From JACDQM01 sp044373315 (lineage in GTDB: Bacteria > Pseudomonadota > Gammaproteobacteria > Burkholderiales > Burkholderiaceae_C): a DNA stretch of 20,324 nt. A program made the translations under genes and the position numbers. Positions 13,641 through 20,324 of the stretch are shown piece by piece. The notes below the pieces were generated by a model. The model was not told where the DNA came from. It saw nothing but the letters and a program-made list of their open reading frames with translations, and searched no databases. Each line of letters starts with the position of its first letter. Position 1 is the stretch's first letter. Location: positions 1 to 20,324 of the forward strand of contig NZ_JBILQK010000070.1 in the NCBI RefSeq assembly GCF_044373315.1, given 5' to 3'.

Positions 13641-14732
13641 ATGGCAAAAACAAAGGTGGTGGTGGTCGACGATTCGGCGCTGGTGCGGTCCATCCTGACC
13701 GAGATCATCAACCGACAACCCGATATGGAATGCATCGGCGCCGCCAGCGATCCGCTGATGGCGCGCGAGATGATTCGCAACCTGAACCCGGACGTGATCA
13801 CGCTGGACGTCGAGATGCCCAAGATGGACGGGCTGGACTTCCTGTCACGCCTGATGCGACTCCGCCCCATGCCGGTGGTGATGGTTTCCACGCTGACCGA
13901 GCGCGGCGCTGATGTGACGCTGAAAGCGCTTGAACTGGGCGCCATTGATTTCGTGGCCAAGCCCAAGATCGGCGTGGCCGACGGTATCCGTCTGCTGGCC
14001 CAGGACATTACCGACAAGATCCGCATCGCGGCCAAGGCCCACATCCGACGCGCTGCTGCACCGGCACCCTCAGCCGCTGCGGGCGCGCCCGTGGCTGCCA
14101 AGCCAGTCACCATGGCAAGCGTCGGACGCCTGTCGACCGAGAAGATCATCTTCATCGGTGCCTCCACCGGTGGCACCGAAGCGACCAAGGACGTGCTGAT
14201 CAATCTGCCAGCGGACTGTCCCGCGGTGGTCATCACCCAGCACATGCCGCCCGGCTTTACCAAGAGCTATGCGGCACGCCTGGACGGCTTGTGCAAGATT
14301 CGTGTGAAGGAAGCGCAGGACGGCGAGCGGATCCTGCCTGGCCACGGCTATATTGCACCGGGTGGTTTCCATCTGAGCGTCGAGCGCTCGGGTGCCAACT
14401 ACATCGCTCGAGTGCAAGATGGCGAGCCAGTGAACCGCCACAAGCCCTCGGTCGAGGTGCTCTTCAACTCAGCAGCCCGCGTGGTCGGACCCAACGCGCT
14501 GGGCATCATGCTCACTGGCATGGGCGCCGACGGCGCGCGTGCGATGAAGGTGATGAAGGACGCCGGCTCGTACAACTATGTGCAGGACGAAGCCAGCTGC
14601 GTGGTGTTCGGCATGCCGCGCGAAGCCATCGCCGCTGGCGCCGCCGACGAGGTGCTGCCCCTGTCCGAGATCGCGTCGCATCTGATTGACCGTCTGCGCA
14701 AGACTGCCGGCGGTTCGCTCAACCGGGTCTGA
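13641..14732 (+). CDS. cheB: Chemotaxis response regulator and glutamate methylesterase/deamidase CheB
   Basis: Removes methyl groups from chemoreceptors when phosphorylated by CheA. The protein has 363 residues. The receiver domain (1-125) has VVDDSALVR, phospho-acceptor Asp56 in TLDVEMPKMDG and Lys108 in VAKPK. An Ala/Pro-rich linker (138-160) joins the methylesterase domain, whose catalytic triad is Ser175 (GASTGG), His201 (TQHMPPGFT) and Asp297 (TGMGADGA). AGGAG lies ten bases upstream of the ATG. The stop is six bases from the end of convergent hemW. With CheR and CheD it forms a complete receptor-modification set that must work with a kinase encoded elsewhere. Confidence 0.97.
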   Translation: MAKTKVVVVDDSALVRSILTEIINRQPDMECIGAASDPLMAREMIRNLNPDVITLDVEMPKMDGLDFLSRLMRLRPMPVVMVSTLTERGADVTLKALELGAIDFVAKPKIGVADGIRLLAQDITDKIRIAAKAHIRRAAAPAPSAAAGAPVAAKPVTMASVGRLSTEKIIFIGASTGGTEATKDVLINLPADCPAVVITQHMPPGFTKSYAARLDGLCKIRVKEAQDGERILPGHGYIAPGGFHLSVERSGANYIARVQDGEPVNRHKPSVEVLFNSAARVVGPNALGIMLTGMGADGARAMKVMKDAGSYNYVQDEASCVVFGMPREAIAAGAADEVLPLSEIASHLIDRLRKTAGGSLNRV

Positions 14733-14738
14733 TCCGGC

Positions 14739-15959
14739 TCAGGCCTGCAGGAAAAGCGCCTGCAGGTCACTCAGGAAATCAAAACCTCTAGGCGTGGCTT
14801 GGATGCGCGCCGGGTCAGGCACCAGCAAGCCCTTGTCACGTCCCGACTGCATGGCGGCGGCGATGGCACCCAGTGACAAGCCCGTGCGCTCCGCGAAACT
14901 CGGCAGGGGCACGCCGTCTCGCAGGCGCAATGCGTTCAGCATGAACTCGAAGGGCAACTCATCCGCCCCGACCTCGTGCTCGTTGGACACGGCCTGGCCT
15001 TGACTTGCCTTGCTCATATAGGCCGCCGGCTCGCGCCAACGGACCTGACGCAGCACCCGATGCGCGAATGACAGCTTGCTGTGCGCACCAGCGCCGATGC
15101 CCAGGTAGTCGCCAAACTGCCAGTAGTTCAGATTGTGGGCACAGCGGTGTCCAGCCCTGCCGTAGGCGGACACCTCATAGCGTTCCAGACCTGCCGCAGC
15201 GGTTCGAGCGGTGATGAGATCCAGCATCTCGCTGGCCAGATCCGCATCGGGCAGATGCTCGGGCGGCTTGAGTGCGAAGCGCGTGTTCGGCTCAATCGTC
15301 AAGTGGTAGACGGACAGATGCGGCGGATTGAAGCCCATCGCTGTGTCCAGCTCAGCCCCCAGCTCCGCCAAGGTCTGGCCCGGCAGCGCATACATCAGAT
15401 CGATGTTGAAGGTCTCGAAGCACCGCGAGGCCTCTTCCAGAGCGGCCTGGGCCTGCTCGCTGCTGTGCACGCGGCCCAATAGCGCGAGTTTGGCATCGTC
15501 AAAGCTCTGCACGCCGACCGACAGCCGCGTCACCCCGGCGTCACGGAAGCCCTTGAAGCGGTCGCGCTCGAAAGTGCCTGGGTTGGCTTCCAAGGTGATT
15601 TCGCAAGCAGGTGCCAAGGGCAGGCGTGCGCGCAGGTCCGAAAGAAGCTCGGCGATCTGCTCAGGCGCGAACAGGCTCGGCGTGCCGCCACCGATGAAGA
15701 TGGACACCACCTGGCGCCCCCAGATCAGCGGCAAAGCAGACTCAAGATCGGCGCGCAGCGCCGCCAGGTACTCGCGGGCCGTGGCGGCAGGCAACTCCTT
15801 GCCATCGCGCCACTCATGCGAATTGAAATCGCAGTAGGGGCACTTGCGCAGACACCAGGGCAGATGCACGTACAGGGAGAGCGGCGGCAGAGCTGCCAAT
15901 TCAAGCGCGCCAGGCTTGAGCCAGCGGATCCTCGCCTCAGCCAAGATGCCAGACCTCAC
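14739..15959 (-). CDS. hemW: HemW-type radical SAM protein (haem chaperone)
   Basis: A 406-residue radical SAM enzyme of the HemN/HemW group. Cys36, Cys40 and Cys43 in PWCLRKCPYCDF form the [4Fe-4S] SAM-cleaving site. It is followed by IFIGGGTPSLF, ITLEANPGTFE and LSVGVQSFDD, all family hallmarks. The shorter length and N-terminus point to HemW, which delivers haem to respiratory enzymes, rather than the coproporphyrinogen oxidase HemN. The start is uncertain: the GTG at 15959 overlaps rdgB by 23 bases, and a TTG at 15944 would also give a full core. It is the last gene of the minus-strand run and converges on cheB. Confidence 0.93.
   Translation of the reverse strand: MRSGILAEARIRWLKPGALELAALPPLSLYVHLPWCLRKCPYCDFNSHEWRDGKELPAATAREYLAALRADLESALPLIWGRQVVSIFIGGGTPSLFAPEQIAELLSDLRARLPLAPACEITLEANPGTFERDRFKGFRDAGVTRLSVGVQSFDDAKLALLGRVHSSEQAQAALEEASRCFETFNIDLMYALPGQTLAELGAELDTAMGFNPPHLSVYHLTIEPNTRFALKPPEHLPDADLASEMLDLITARTAAAGLERYEVSAYGRAGHRCAHNLNYWQFGDYLGIGAGAHSKLSFAHRVLRQVRWREPAAYMSKASQGQAVSNEHEVGADELPFEFMLNALRLRDGVPLPSFAERTGLSLGAIAAAMQSGRDKGLLVPDPARIQATPRGFDFLSDLQALFLQA
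14744..14766. repeat. CCTGCAGG-N7-CCTGCAGG hairpin at the cheB/hemW junction
   Basis: Two copies of the self-complementary octamer CCTGCAGG (14744-14751 and 14759-14766) are separated by AAAAGCG. Because each copy is its own reverse complement, they can pair into an eight-base stem from either strand. The structure lies inside the last codons of hemW and just past the cheB stop. There is no T run, so any role in ending cheB transcription is uncertain. Confidence 0.4.
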
Positions 15960-16542
15960 GCATCTGACGCGCCAGATCAGCCGCCGCCAAGGCGCGATGG
16001 CTCAGCCGGTTCTTCTCCGCGCTGGCCAGCTCGGCCACGGTCTGCCCCAACTTGGGAATGAACATCAGCGGGTCGTAGCCGAAGCCGCCCTCGCCCTTCA
16101 ATTCAGCCAGGATTTCGCCTTGCCAGCGGCCCATCGCCACGAGCGGCTCAGGATCCTCGGCCGAACGTACGGCCACCAGTGCGCAGACGAAGCGCGCGCG
16201 CCGATCGGACGCACTGGCGAGCTTTTCCAGAAGCACGGCGTTGTTCTCGGCATCGCTCTTGGGCCGACCGAACAGCGTGGCATAGCGCGCCGACAACACA
16301 CCCGGCGCGCCGCCCAGCGCCTCGACCGCCAGCCCGGAGTCATCCGCCAGAGCCGGCAGGCCACTGGCAGCGGCGGCATGCCGTGCCTTGGCCAGGGCGT
16401 TCTCGACAAAGCTGGCAAAGGGCTCTTCGGCCTCGGGGATGCCCAGGCTGCCCTGCGTCAACAGCTCGACGCCCAGCGGCGCGAACAGCGCCTGCAGTTC
16501 GAGCAGCTTCTTGGCGTTGTTTGAGGCCAGCACCAGCTGCAT
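15937..16542 (-). CDS. rdgB: Non-canonical purine NTP pyrophosphatase (RdgB/HAM1)
   Basis: House-cleaning enzyme that hydrolyses dITP, ITP and XTP to monophosphates, keeping deaminated purines out of DNA and RNA. The 201-residue length is typical. Family signatures are LASNNAKKLLEL (5-16), FVENALAKARHAA (45-57), ADDSGL (66-71), GARY-like LSARYATLFG (83-92), GEGGFGYDPLM and SHRALA near the C-terminus. The start MQLVLASNN is the standard family beginning; longer upstream reading runs into rph. It begins two bases after the rph stop and overlaps hemW, so the three are co-transcribed. Confidence 0.96.
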   Translation of the reverse strand: MQLVLASNNAKKLLELQALFAPLGVELLTQGSLGIPEAEEPFASFVENALAKARHAAAASGLPALADDSGLAVEALGGAPGVLSARYATLFGRPKSDAENNAVLLEKLASASDRRARFVCALVAVRSAEDPEPLVAMGRWQGEILAELKGEGGFGYDPLMFIPKLGQTVAELASAEKNRLSHRALAAADLARQMREVWHLG

Positions 16543-16544
16543 GT

Positions 16545-17282
16545 TCAGAGCCCCAGCACCTGTTTCTGAGCCGCCAGCAACTCGCGGATGCCCTTGTCGG
16601 CCAGATCGAGCAGCGCATTCATCTCGGCGCGCGAGAACGCTTCGCCTTCGGCCGTGCCCTGCAACTCGACAAAACCGCCGGAGGCGGTCATAACAACGTT
16701 CATGTCGGTATCGCAGGCCGAGTCTTCGGTATAGGCCAAGTCCAGCAGCGGCGTGCCGGCATGGATGCCCACCGAAATGGCGGCCACAGCCTCGCGGATC
16801 GGCGAGAAGGCTATCTTGCCTTCGGCCATCAGCCAGCTGACCGCGTCGTGCGCCGCCACATAGGCGCCGGTGATCGCGGCCGTGCGCGTGCCGCCATCGG
16901 CCTGCAGCACATCGCAGTCCAGGGTGATGGTGCGCTCGCCCAGTGCCTTGAGATCGAACACGCAGCGCATCGAGCGGCCGATCAGGCGCTGGATTTCCTG
17001 TGTGCGGCCGCTTTGCTTGCCGCGGGCGGCTTCGCGGTCGCCACGGGTGTGGGTGGCGCGCGGCAGCATGCCGTATTCCGCCGTCACCCAGCCTTCGCCG
17101 GAGCCGCGCTTGTGCGGCGGCACACGCTCTTCCACCGAAGCCGTACACAGCACCTTGGTGTTGCCAAACTCGACCAGCACCGAACCTTCAGCATGGCAGG
17201 TGTAGTTGCGGGTCAGGCGGACAGGGCGCAACTGGTCAGCACTGCGGCCATCGGCGCGCAACGCGGCGTTTTCTTGACTCAT
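16545..17282 (-). CDS. rph: Ribonuclease PH
   Basis: Phosphate-dependent 3'-5' exoribonuclease that trims tRNA and rRNA 3' ends; acts as a hexamer in the cytoplasm. The 245 residues match a full-length enzyme. The phosphate-binding region GDREAARGKQSGRTQEIQRL (81-100) is intact, and LDLAYTEDSACDTDMNVV (180-197) contains the conserved acidic metal ligands. The ATG at 17282 with AAAGG upstream gives a normal N-terminus; upstream reading enters the phosphatase gene. It follows the phosphatase by 13 bases and precedes rdgB by two. Confidence 0.97.
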   Translation of the reverse strand: MSQENAALRADGRSADQLRPVRLTRNYTCHAEGSVLVEFGNTKVLCTASVEERVPPHKRGSGEGWVTAEYGMLPRATHTRGDREAARGKQSGRTQEIQRLIGRSMRCVFDLKALGERTITLDCDVLQADGGTRTAAITGAYVAAHDAVSWLMAEGKIAFSPIREAVAAISVGIHAGTPLLDLAYTEDSACDTDMNVVMTASGGFVELQGTAEGEAFSRAEMNALLDLADKGIRELLAAQKQVLGL

Positions 17283-17295
17283 GGGGACAGACCTT

Positions 17296-18222
17296 TCAGC
17301 TCTTGCTCTCGTTGTTCTTGCGGAGCGCGCGGCTCTGACGGATCGCTTCCTGGATCTCGCGCACCGAGCGTTCGATCTCTTCCTCGTCCATCTCCAGGCG
17401 CAAGTCCTGCTCGCCGGCCGCAGCCTGGATGGTCGAGGCAAAACTGCTGCCGTCCAGATCACGCATCGACACCGCTTGCTCCGGCTCGGCATCACCCTCC
17501 CACTCGACGGCGAGGGCGGTGACATTGTCGCAGCGCTCACCGCCATGGCGCAGCGCGAGCTCCACCATGTCCGGCACCGCTTCGCTGATGCCACGGGCGG
17601 CCAGCAGGCTGACCAGCCTGTCATCCGCCACATTGCCCCACAGGCCGTCGGAGCACATCATCAAGCGGTCACCCGCCTCCAGGGACAAGGGGCCGCTCTG
17701 GTCCACCATGGGCCGCCCGGGGCTGCCAAGGCAGGTGAACAACACATTTCGATTGAACCGTTCGCCGGCTCTTTCGACACGCCCCAAGGCCTCCTGCAAT
17801 TCGCTGTACGAGTGATCACGGGTTCGGGCCAGCAGTTGCCCCCCGCGGACAAGGTACAGTCGCGAGTCGCCGCAATGGACCCACCAAGCCTGACCCGCCT
17901 GAACCACAGCAGCCACCACAGTCGTGCGCGGCGTATCGGACAGGCCCTTGTCGGCGCCATAGCGCAGCAGCAGCTGGTGTGCAATCAGCACACCGTCGTG
18001 AAGGAACTGAGCCGGATCAGCGAGCGTCGGCCGCGCATCGCGTTGGAACATCGCCGCCAGGGTCTGCAAGACCATCTGCGAGGCCACCTCGCCCTCGGGA
18101 TGTCCGCCCATCCCGTCGGCCACCGCAAACAGGCCGGCCTCCCGCGTGTAGCAGTAGCCCATGCGGTCTTCGTTCTTCTCCCGCCCTCCACGTCGGCTGA
18201 TCTGGTAGACGCCGAACTTCAC
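17296..18222 (-). CDS. PP2C-family Ser/Thr protein phosphatase
   Basis: A 308-residue Mn/Mg-dependent phosphatase, probably reversing the adjacent kinase. Family motifs appear in order: GGREKNEDRMGY (12-23), ADGMGGHPEGEVAS (35-48) with the metal-binding Asp36, CGDSRLYL (117-124), TRDHS (134-138), MMCSDGLWGNV (188-198) with Asp192, and CDNVTAL (231-237) with Asp232. After the catalytic domain (to about 245) there is an extra tail ending in an acidic then basic helix (277-303); its role is unknown. No membrane segment. Its ATG overlaps the kinase stop by four bases (ATGA), so the pair is co-translated. Confidence 0.94.
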   Translation of the reverse strand: MKFGVYQISRRGGREKNEDRMGYCYTREAGLFAVADGMGGHPEGEVASQMVLQTLAAMFQRDARPTLADPAQFLHDGVLIAHQLLLRYGADKGLSDTPRTTVVAAVVQAGQAWWVHCGDSRLYLVRGGQLLARTRDHSYSELQEALGRVERAGERFNRNVLFTCLGSPGRPMVDQSGPLSLEAGDRLMMCSDGLWGNVADDRLVSLLAARGISEAVPDMVELALRHGGERCDNVTALAVEWEGDAEPEQAVSMRDLDGSSFASTIQAAAGEQDLRLEMDEEEIERSVREIQEAIRQSRALRKNNESKS

Positions 18223-19187
18223 GCCTTGGCCCCGGACTTGAGATTCTCCAGTTGCAGCTTCAAGCGTTCGCTGAAGCTCAATTTGGTGTAGCGCCGCTCC
18301 GTCTCACGGGCCAGTTCCTTCTGCAGCGCAAACACGCTTTGCGGGCGCGACAGCGGATCGAGCGACATGCACCACTCGGTCACCTCGATCAGGTTGTCCG
18401 AGTAGACATTGCGCAGGCGCGACAGGCTCAGCGCCAGACGGTCCTTCTCCAGGCGCTGGGGCGCGTCATTGGGCGGGTAGCCCTGCATGCAGGCGTAGAT
18501 GCAGGCGCCGATGGCGTAGATGTCGGTCCAGGGACCGAGCGAGCCGTCGCGGCGGTACATCTCCGGCGCTGCAAAGCCCGGCGTGTACATCGGGCGGATG
18601 AAGTTGCCTTCCTTGCTCAGCACCTCGCGTGCCGCGCCGAAATCCAGCAGCACCGCCTTGTTGTCGTTGGTGATGAAGATATTGGCCGGCTTGATGTCCA
18701 GGTGCAGCATCTTGTGCTGGTGCACGATGCGCAAGCCGCGCAGGATCTCGTCGAACAGGCTGCGGATGGTGGACTCGCGGAACACCTTGTCGCGCTTCAG
18801 ATCGCGCGCCGTGACGATGAAGTCCTGCAGGGTGTCGCCCTGCAGATAGTTCATCACCATGTAGACGGTTTCGTTCTCGCGCAGGAAGTTCAGCACCGAC
18901 ACCACGCTGGGGTGCGAGATCTGCGCCAGCGAGCGCCCTTCCTCGAAAAAGCTGCGCAGGCCGAGCCGGTACAGCGGCTGTTTCTCGGGCTTGACGCGCG
19001 GCGTCAATTCGCCGGGCGAGCGCTCGGCCAGCGACGAAGGCAGGTATTCCTTCAGAGCCACCAGGTGGTGCTCGGGATCCTCGGCCAGATAAACGACGCC
19101 GAAACCGCCAGCGGCCAGCTTCTTGATGATCTGGTAGCCCCCAACAACCGTACCTGCCGGCAAGGGCGCCGGTTTGGGCTTTGACAT
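18219..19187 (-). CDS. Hanks-type Ser/Thr protein kinase, cytosolic, non-RD
   Basis: A 322-residue eukaryotic-like kinase. The glycine loop is LAAGGFGVVYLAED (24-37). Other sites are the ATP-anchoring Lys46 in VALKEYLP, a likely paired glutamate at 83, the catalytic loop HLDIKPANIF (162-171), DFG at 182-184 and APE at 207-209. The HRD arginine is replaced by leucine, so it is a non-RD kinase, and activation-loop phosphorylation may not control it in the usual way. Beyond the kinase fold is only a short basic/amphipathic tail (about 295-322). It has no transmembrane helix or PASTA repeats. First gene of a run with PP2C, rph, rdgB and hemW; divergent from yicC across 32 bases. Targets cannot be read from sequence. 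Confidence 0.93.
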   Translation of the reverse strand: MSKPKPAPLPAGTVVGGYQIIKKLAAGGFGVVYLAEDPEHHLVALKEYLPSSLAERSPGELTPRVKPEKQPLYRLGLRSFFEEGRSLAQISHPSVVSVLNFLRENETVYMVMNYLQGDTLQDFIVTARDLKRDKVFRESTIRSLFDEILRGLRIVHQHKMLHLDIKPANIFITNDNKAVLLDFGAAREVLSKEGNFIRPMYTPGFAAPEMYRRDGSLGPWTDIYAIGACIYACMQGYPPNDAPQRLEKDRLALSLSRLRNVYSDNLIEVTEWCMSLDPLSRPQSVFALQKELARETERRYTKLSFSERLKLQLENLKSGAKA

Positions 19188-19219
19188 AATCGCGTTTTGA
19201 TAGCTACACCGGATGCGAG

Positions 19220-20131
19220 ATGCCAGTCTACAGCATGACGGGTTATGCCAGCGCGAGCTCGCATGCCCTCCCCCAGGCCGAAGGCGGCCCTGCTTCGAAG
19301 GCCAGCGTGACGGTGGAAATCCGCTCGGTCAACGGTCGTTTTCTCGACCTCGGTTTCCGCATGCCGGAAGACCTGCGCGGGCTCGAACCGGCGCTGCGCG
19401 AGTTGCTAAGCGGCAGCGTCAAGCGCGGCAAGATCGAGCTGCGCATCAACACCCAGCGCGAGGGTGACAGTGCCTGGCCGCAGCCGCAGCCCGAGCAGCT
19501 CAATCGCCTGGCCCAGCTGGAGAGCACCGTGCGCGGCTGGCTGCCGCAGGCCCAGGCTTTGAGCGTGCACGAGGTGATGCAGTGGTGCAAAGGCGGCGGC
19601 GCGACCGAGAAGCTCGACGACGCCACGCTGGACGCCGCCAAGCGCTGCGTCGCCGGCTTGCTGGAGGCGCGCGAGCGTGAGGGCGAAAAGCTGGTCGCCA
19701 TCCTCATGGAGCGCATTCAGCACCTGCAAGCACTGGCCAGCCAGGCCGAGCCGCTGGTGCCGGCGGTGGTGCAGCGCCAGCAACAGCGCTTCCTGGAACG
19801 TTGGCAAGAGGCGCTGATCTCGACTGGCGCGGCCCAGAGCCTGCCGGAAGAAGCTCTGCGCGAGCGCGCCCTAAATGAAGCCGCGGCATACGCCATCCGT
19901 ATCGACGTCGCCGAGGAGCTGGCGCGGCTGCGCGCCCACCTCGAAGAGATCGCCCGCCTGCTGAAGAAGGGTGGCGAACTGGGCAAGCGTCTGGACTTTC
20001 TGATCCAGGAACTGCACCGCGAGGCCAACACCCTAGGTTCCAAGTCAGCCGCGCTGGAACTGACCAATGTCTCGGTGGAGATGAAGGTCGCCATCGAGCA
20101 GATGCGCGAGCAGGTCCAAAACATTGAGTGA
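19220..20131 (+). CDS. yicC: YicC/YloC family endoribonuclease
   Basis: A 303-residue protein of the YicC family, whose members were shown in E. coli and B. subtilis to act as endoribonucleases. The N-terminal domain starts MPVYSMTGYASA and contains IRSVNGRFLDLGFRMPEDLR (34-53). The C-terminal DUF1732 part has RIDVAEELARLRAHLEEI and the invariant ELHREANTLGSKS near 270-282. The ATG is followed at once by the conserved SMTGYA, supporting the start, although the ribosome site is weak. It is divergent from the kinase. In many related bacteria gmk follows; here it does not. Confidence 0.95.
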   Translation: MPVYSMTGYASASSHALPQAEGGPASKASVTVEIRSVNGRFLDLGFRMPEDLRGLEPALRELLSGSVKRGKIELRINTQREGDSAWPQPQPEQLNRLAQLESTVRGWLPQAQALSVHEVMQWCKGGGATEKLDDATLDAAKRCVAGLLEAREREGEKLVAILMERIQHLQALASQAEPLVPAVVQRQQQRFLERWQEALISTGAAQSLPEEALRERALNEAAAYAIRIDVAEELARLRAHLEEIARLLKKGGELGKRLDFLIQELHREANTLGSKSAALELTNVSVEMKVAIEQMREQVQNIE

Positions 20132-20137
20132 CTTCTC

Positions 20138-20157
20138 GGCGCGTCTCACAACGCGCC
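20138..20157 (+). terminator. Short hairpin just after yicC, weak terminator candidate
   Basis: GGCGCGT (20138-20144) and ACGCGCC (20151-20157) form a perfect seven-base, GC-rich stem with a six-base loop, starting seven bases after the yicC stop. The following bases are AAAGG rather than a T run, so rho-independent action is doubtful. Confidence 0.35.
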
Positions 20158-20195
20158 AAAGGAACTCGATAACCTGTTGATCCACAATGTTTTTT

Positions 20196-20214
20196 GTCCC
20201 AATCCGTCCCAGAG
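20196..20214. repeat. Paired GTCCCA motif, second occurrence
   Basis: GTCCCA at 20196-20201 and 20206-20211, followed by GAG, repeats the ten-base-period arrangement seen at 4994-5012. The four-base spacers differ (ATCC here, CAAA there), so it is a shared motif and not a copied block. It lies just left of the phased GGGGT repeats. Confidence 0.4.
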
Positions 20215-20239
20215 CGTCGCAGTAAAGCGCGTCCCCGAT

Positions 20240-20281
20240 TTGGGGTTTATTGTGGGGTTCGTGTGGGGTTTTTTGTGGGGT
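20240..20281 (+). repeat. Four helically phased GGGGT repeats
   Basis: GGGGT begins at 20242, 20254, 20265 and 20277, so the spacing is 12, 11 and 12 bases, close to one helical turn. The last three copies share the longer core TGTGGGGT, and T-rich spacers separate them. The first also pairs with CCCC at 20233-20236 as a tiny inverted repeat. Regular phasing is typical of arrays bound by a protein on one DNA face, such as integrase arm sites, iterons or a regulator. No gene is seen from 20132 to the right edge. Confidence 0.6.
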
Positions 20282-20324
20282 CTTTTTGCGTCTTCCATGA
20301 TGCGAAATTTCCCAGAACGGAACC

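Noticed and set aside
16179..17522. Plus-strand open frame of 447 codons opposite rdgB and rph
   Set aside because: It spans two real genes and their junction on the other strand and has a Pro/Arg/Ala-biased product without domains.
18252..19184. Plus-strand open frame opposite the Ser/Thr kinase
   Set aside because: Antisense to a kinase with complete catalytic motifs; no ribosome site or domain.
19181..19186. Perfect TTGACA upstream of yicC as a -35 element
   Set aside because: It falls on the kinase start codons, no matching -10 lies at 16-18 bases, and the transcript would begin only a few bases before the yicC ATG.
20146..20298. 50-codon minus-strand frame with a Lys/Pro/His-rich start
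   Set aside because: Its N-terminal composition is simply the translated GGGGT repeats, it runs into the yicC-proximal hairpin, and no good ribosome site precedes the ATG.

Overview
The window looks like a chromosomal segment of a GC-rich betaproteobacterium of the order Burkholderiales. This rests on the gene content and order: serS beside tRNA-Ser, fkpB-ispH, radC-smr, cheR-cheD-cheB, a Ser/Thr kinase-PP2C-rph-rdgB-hemW run, and yicC. I place it by protein style and synteny from memory, not by a database search, so the genus is open.

Region 1 (1 to about 5500) is accessory DNA. It begins with the 5' end of a probable IS transposase reading off the left edge. Next comes a tightly coupled four-gene operon of unknown function (304-1877), then a gene-poor stretch, then an outer membrane beta-barrel / response regulator / histidine kinase operon on the minus strand (4862 down to 2178). 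A decayed stretch (4980-5500) leads up to tRNA-Ser. It holds a degenerate piece of a paralogue of the last gene of the unknown operon, which links the two ends of this region and suggests a genomic island or prophage remnant beside the tRNA gene.

Region 2 (5503-9903) is core genome. On the minus strand serS runs into tRNA-Ser(CGA) and a strong terminator, and fkpB-ispH ends in its own terminator. On the plus strand radC and a Smr-domain gene overlap by four bases.

Region 3 (9916-14732) concerns motility and signalling. A minus-strand operon joined by two ATGA overlaps encodes a diguanylate cyclase, a FlhG/MinD-like ATPase and a truncated globin. Divergent from it are cheR, cheD and cheB, the receptor-modification enzymes of chemotaxis. 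No cheA, cheW, cheY or receptor is present.

Region 4 (14739-20131) is a minus-strand run read in the order Ser/Thr kinase, PP2C phosphatase, rph, rdgB, hemW, with very short gaps or overlaps, and divergent yicC. After yicC, where gmk usually follows in these bacteria, the last 193 bases hold only a hairpin, a GTCCCA pair and four helically phased GGGGT repeats. This looks like the edge of a second inserted element.

The most interesting observations are the globin/FlhG/cyclase operon facing cheRDB, the phased repeats after yicC with a related motif near tRNA-Ser, the unknown four-gene operon with a decayed relative, and the membrane-protein/two-component operon with a long leader hairpin.
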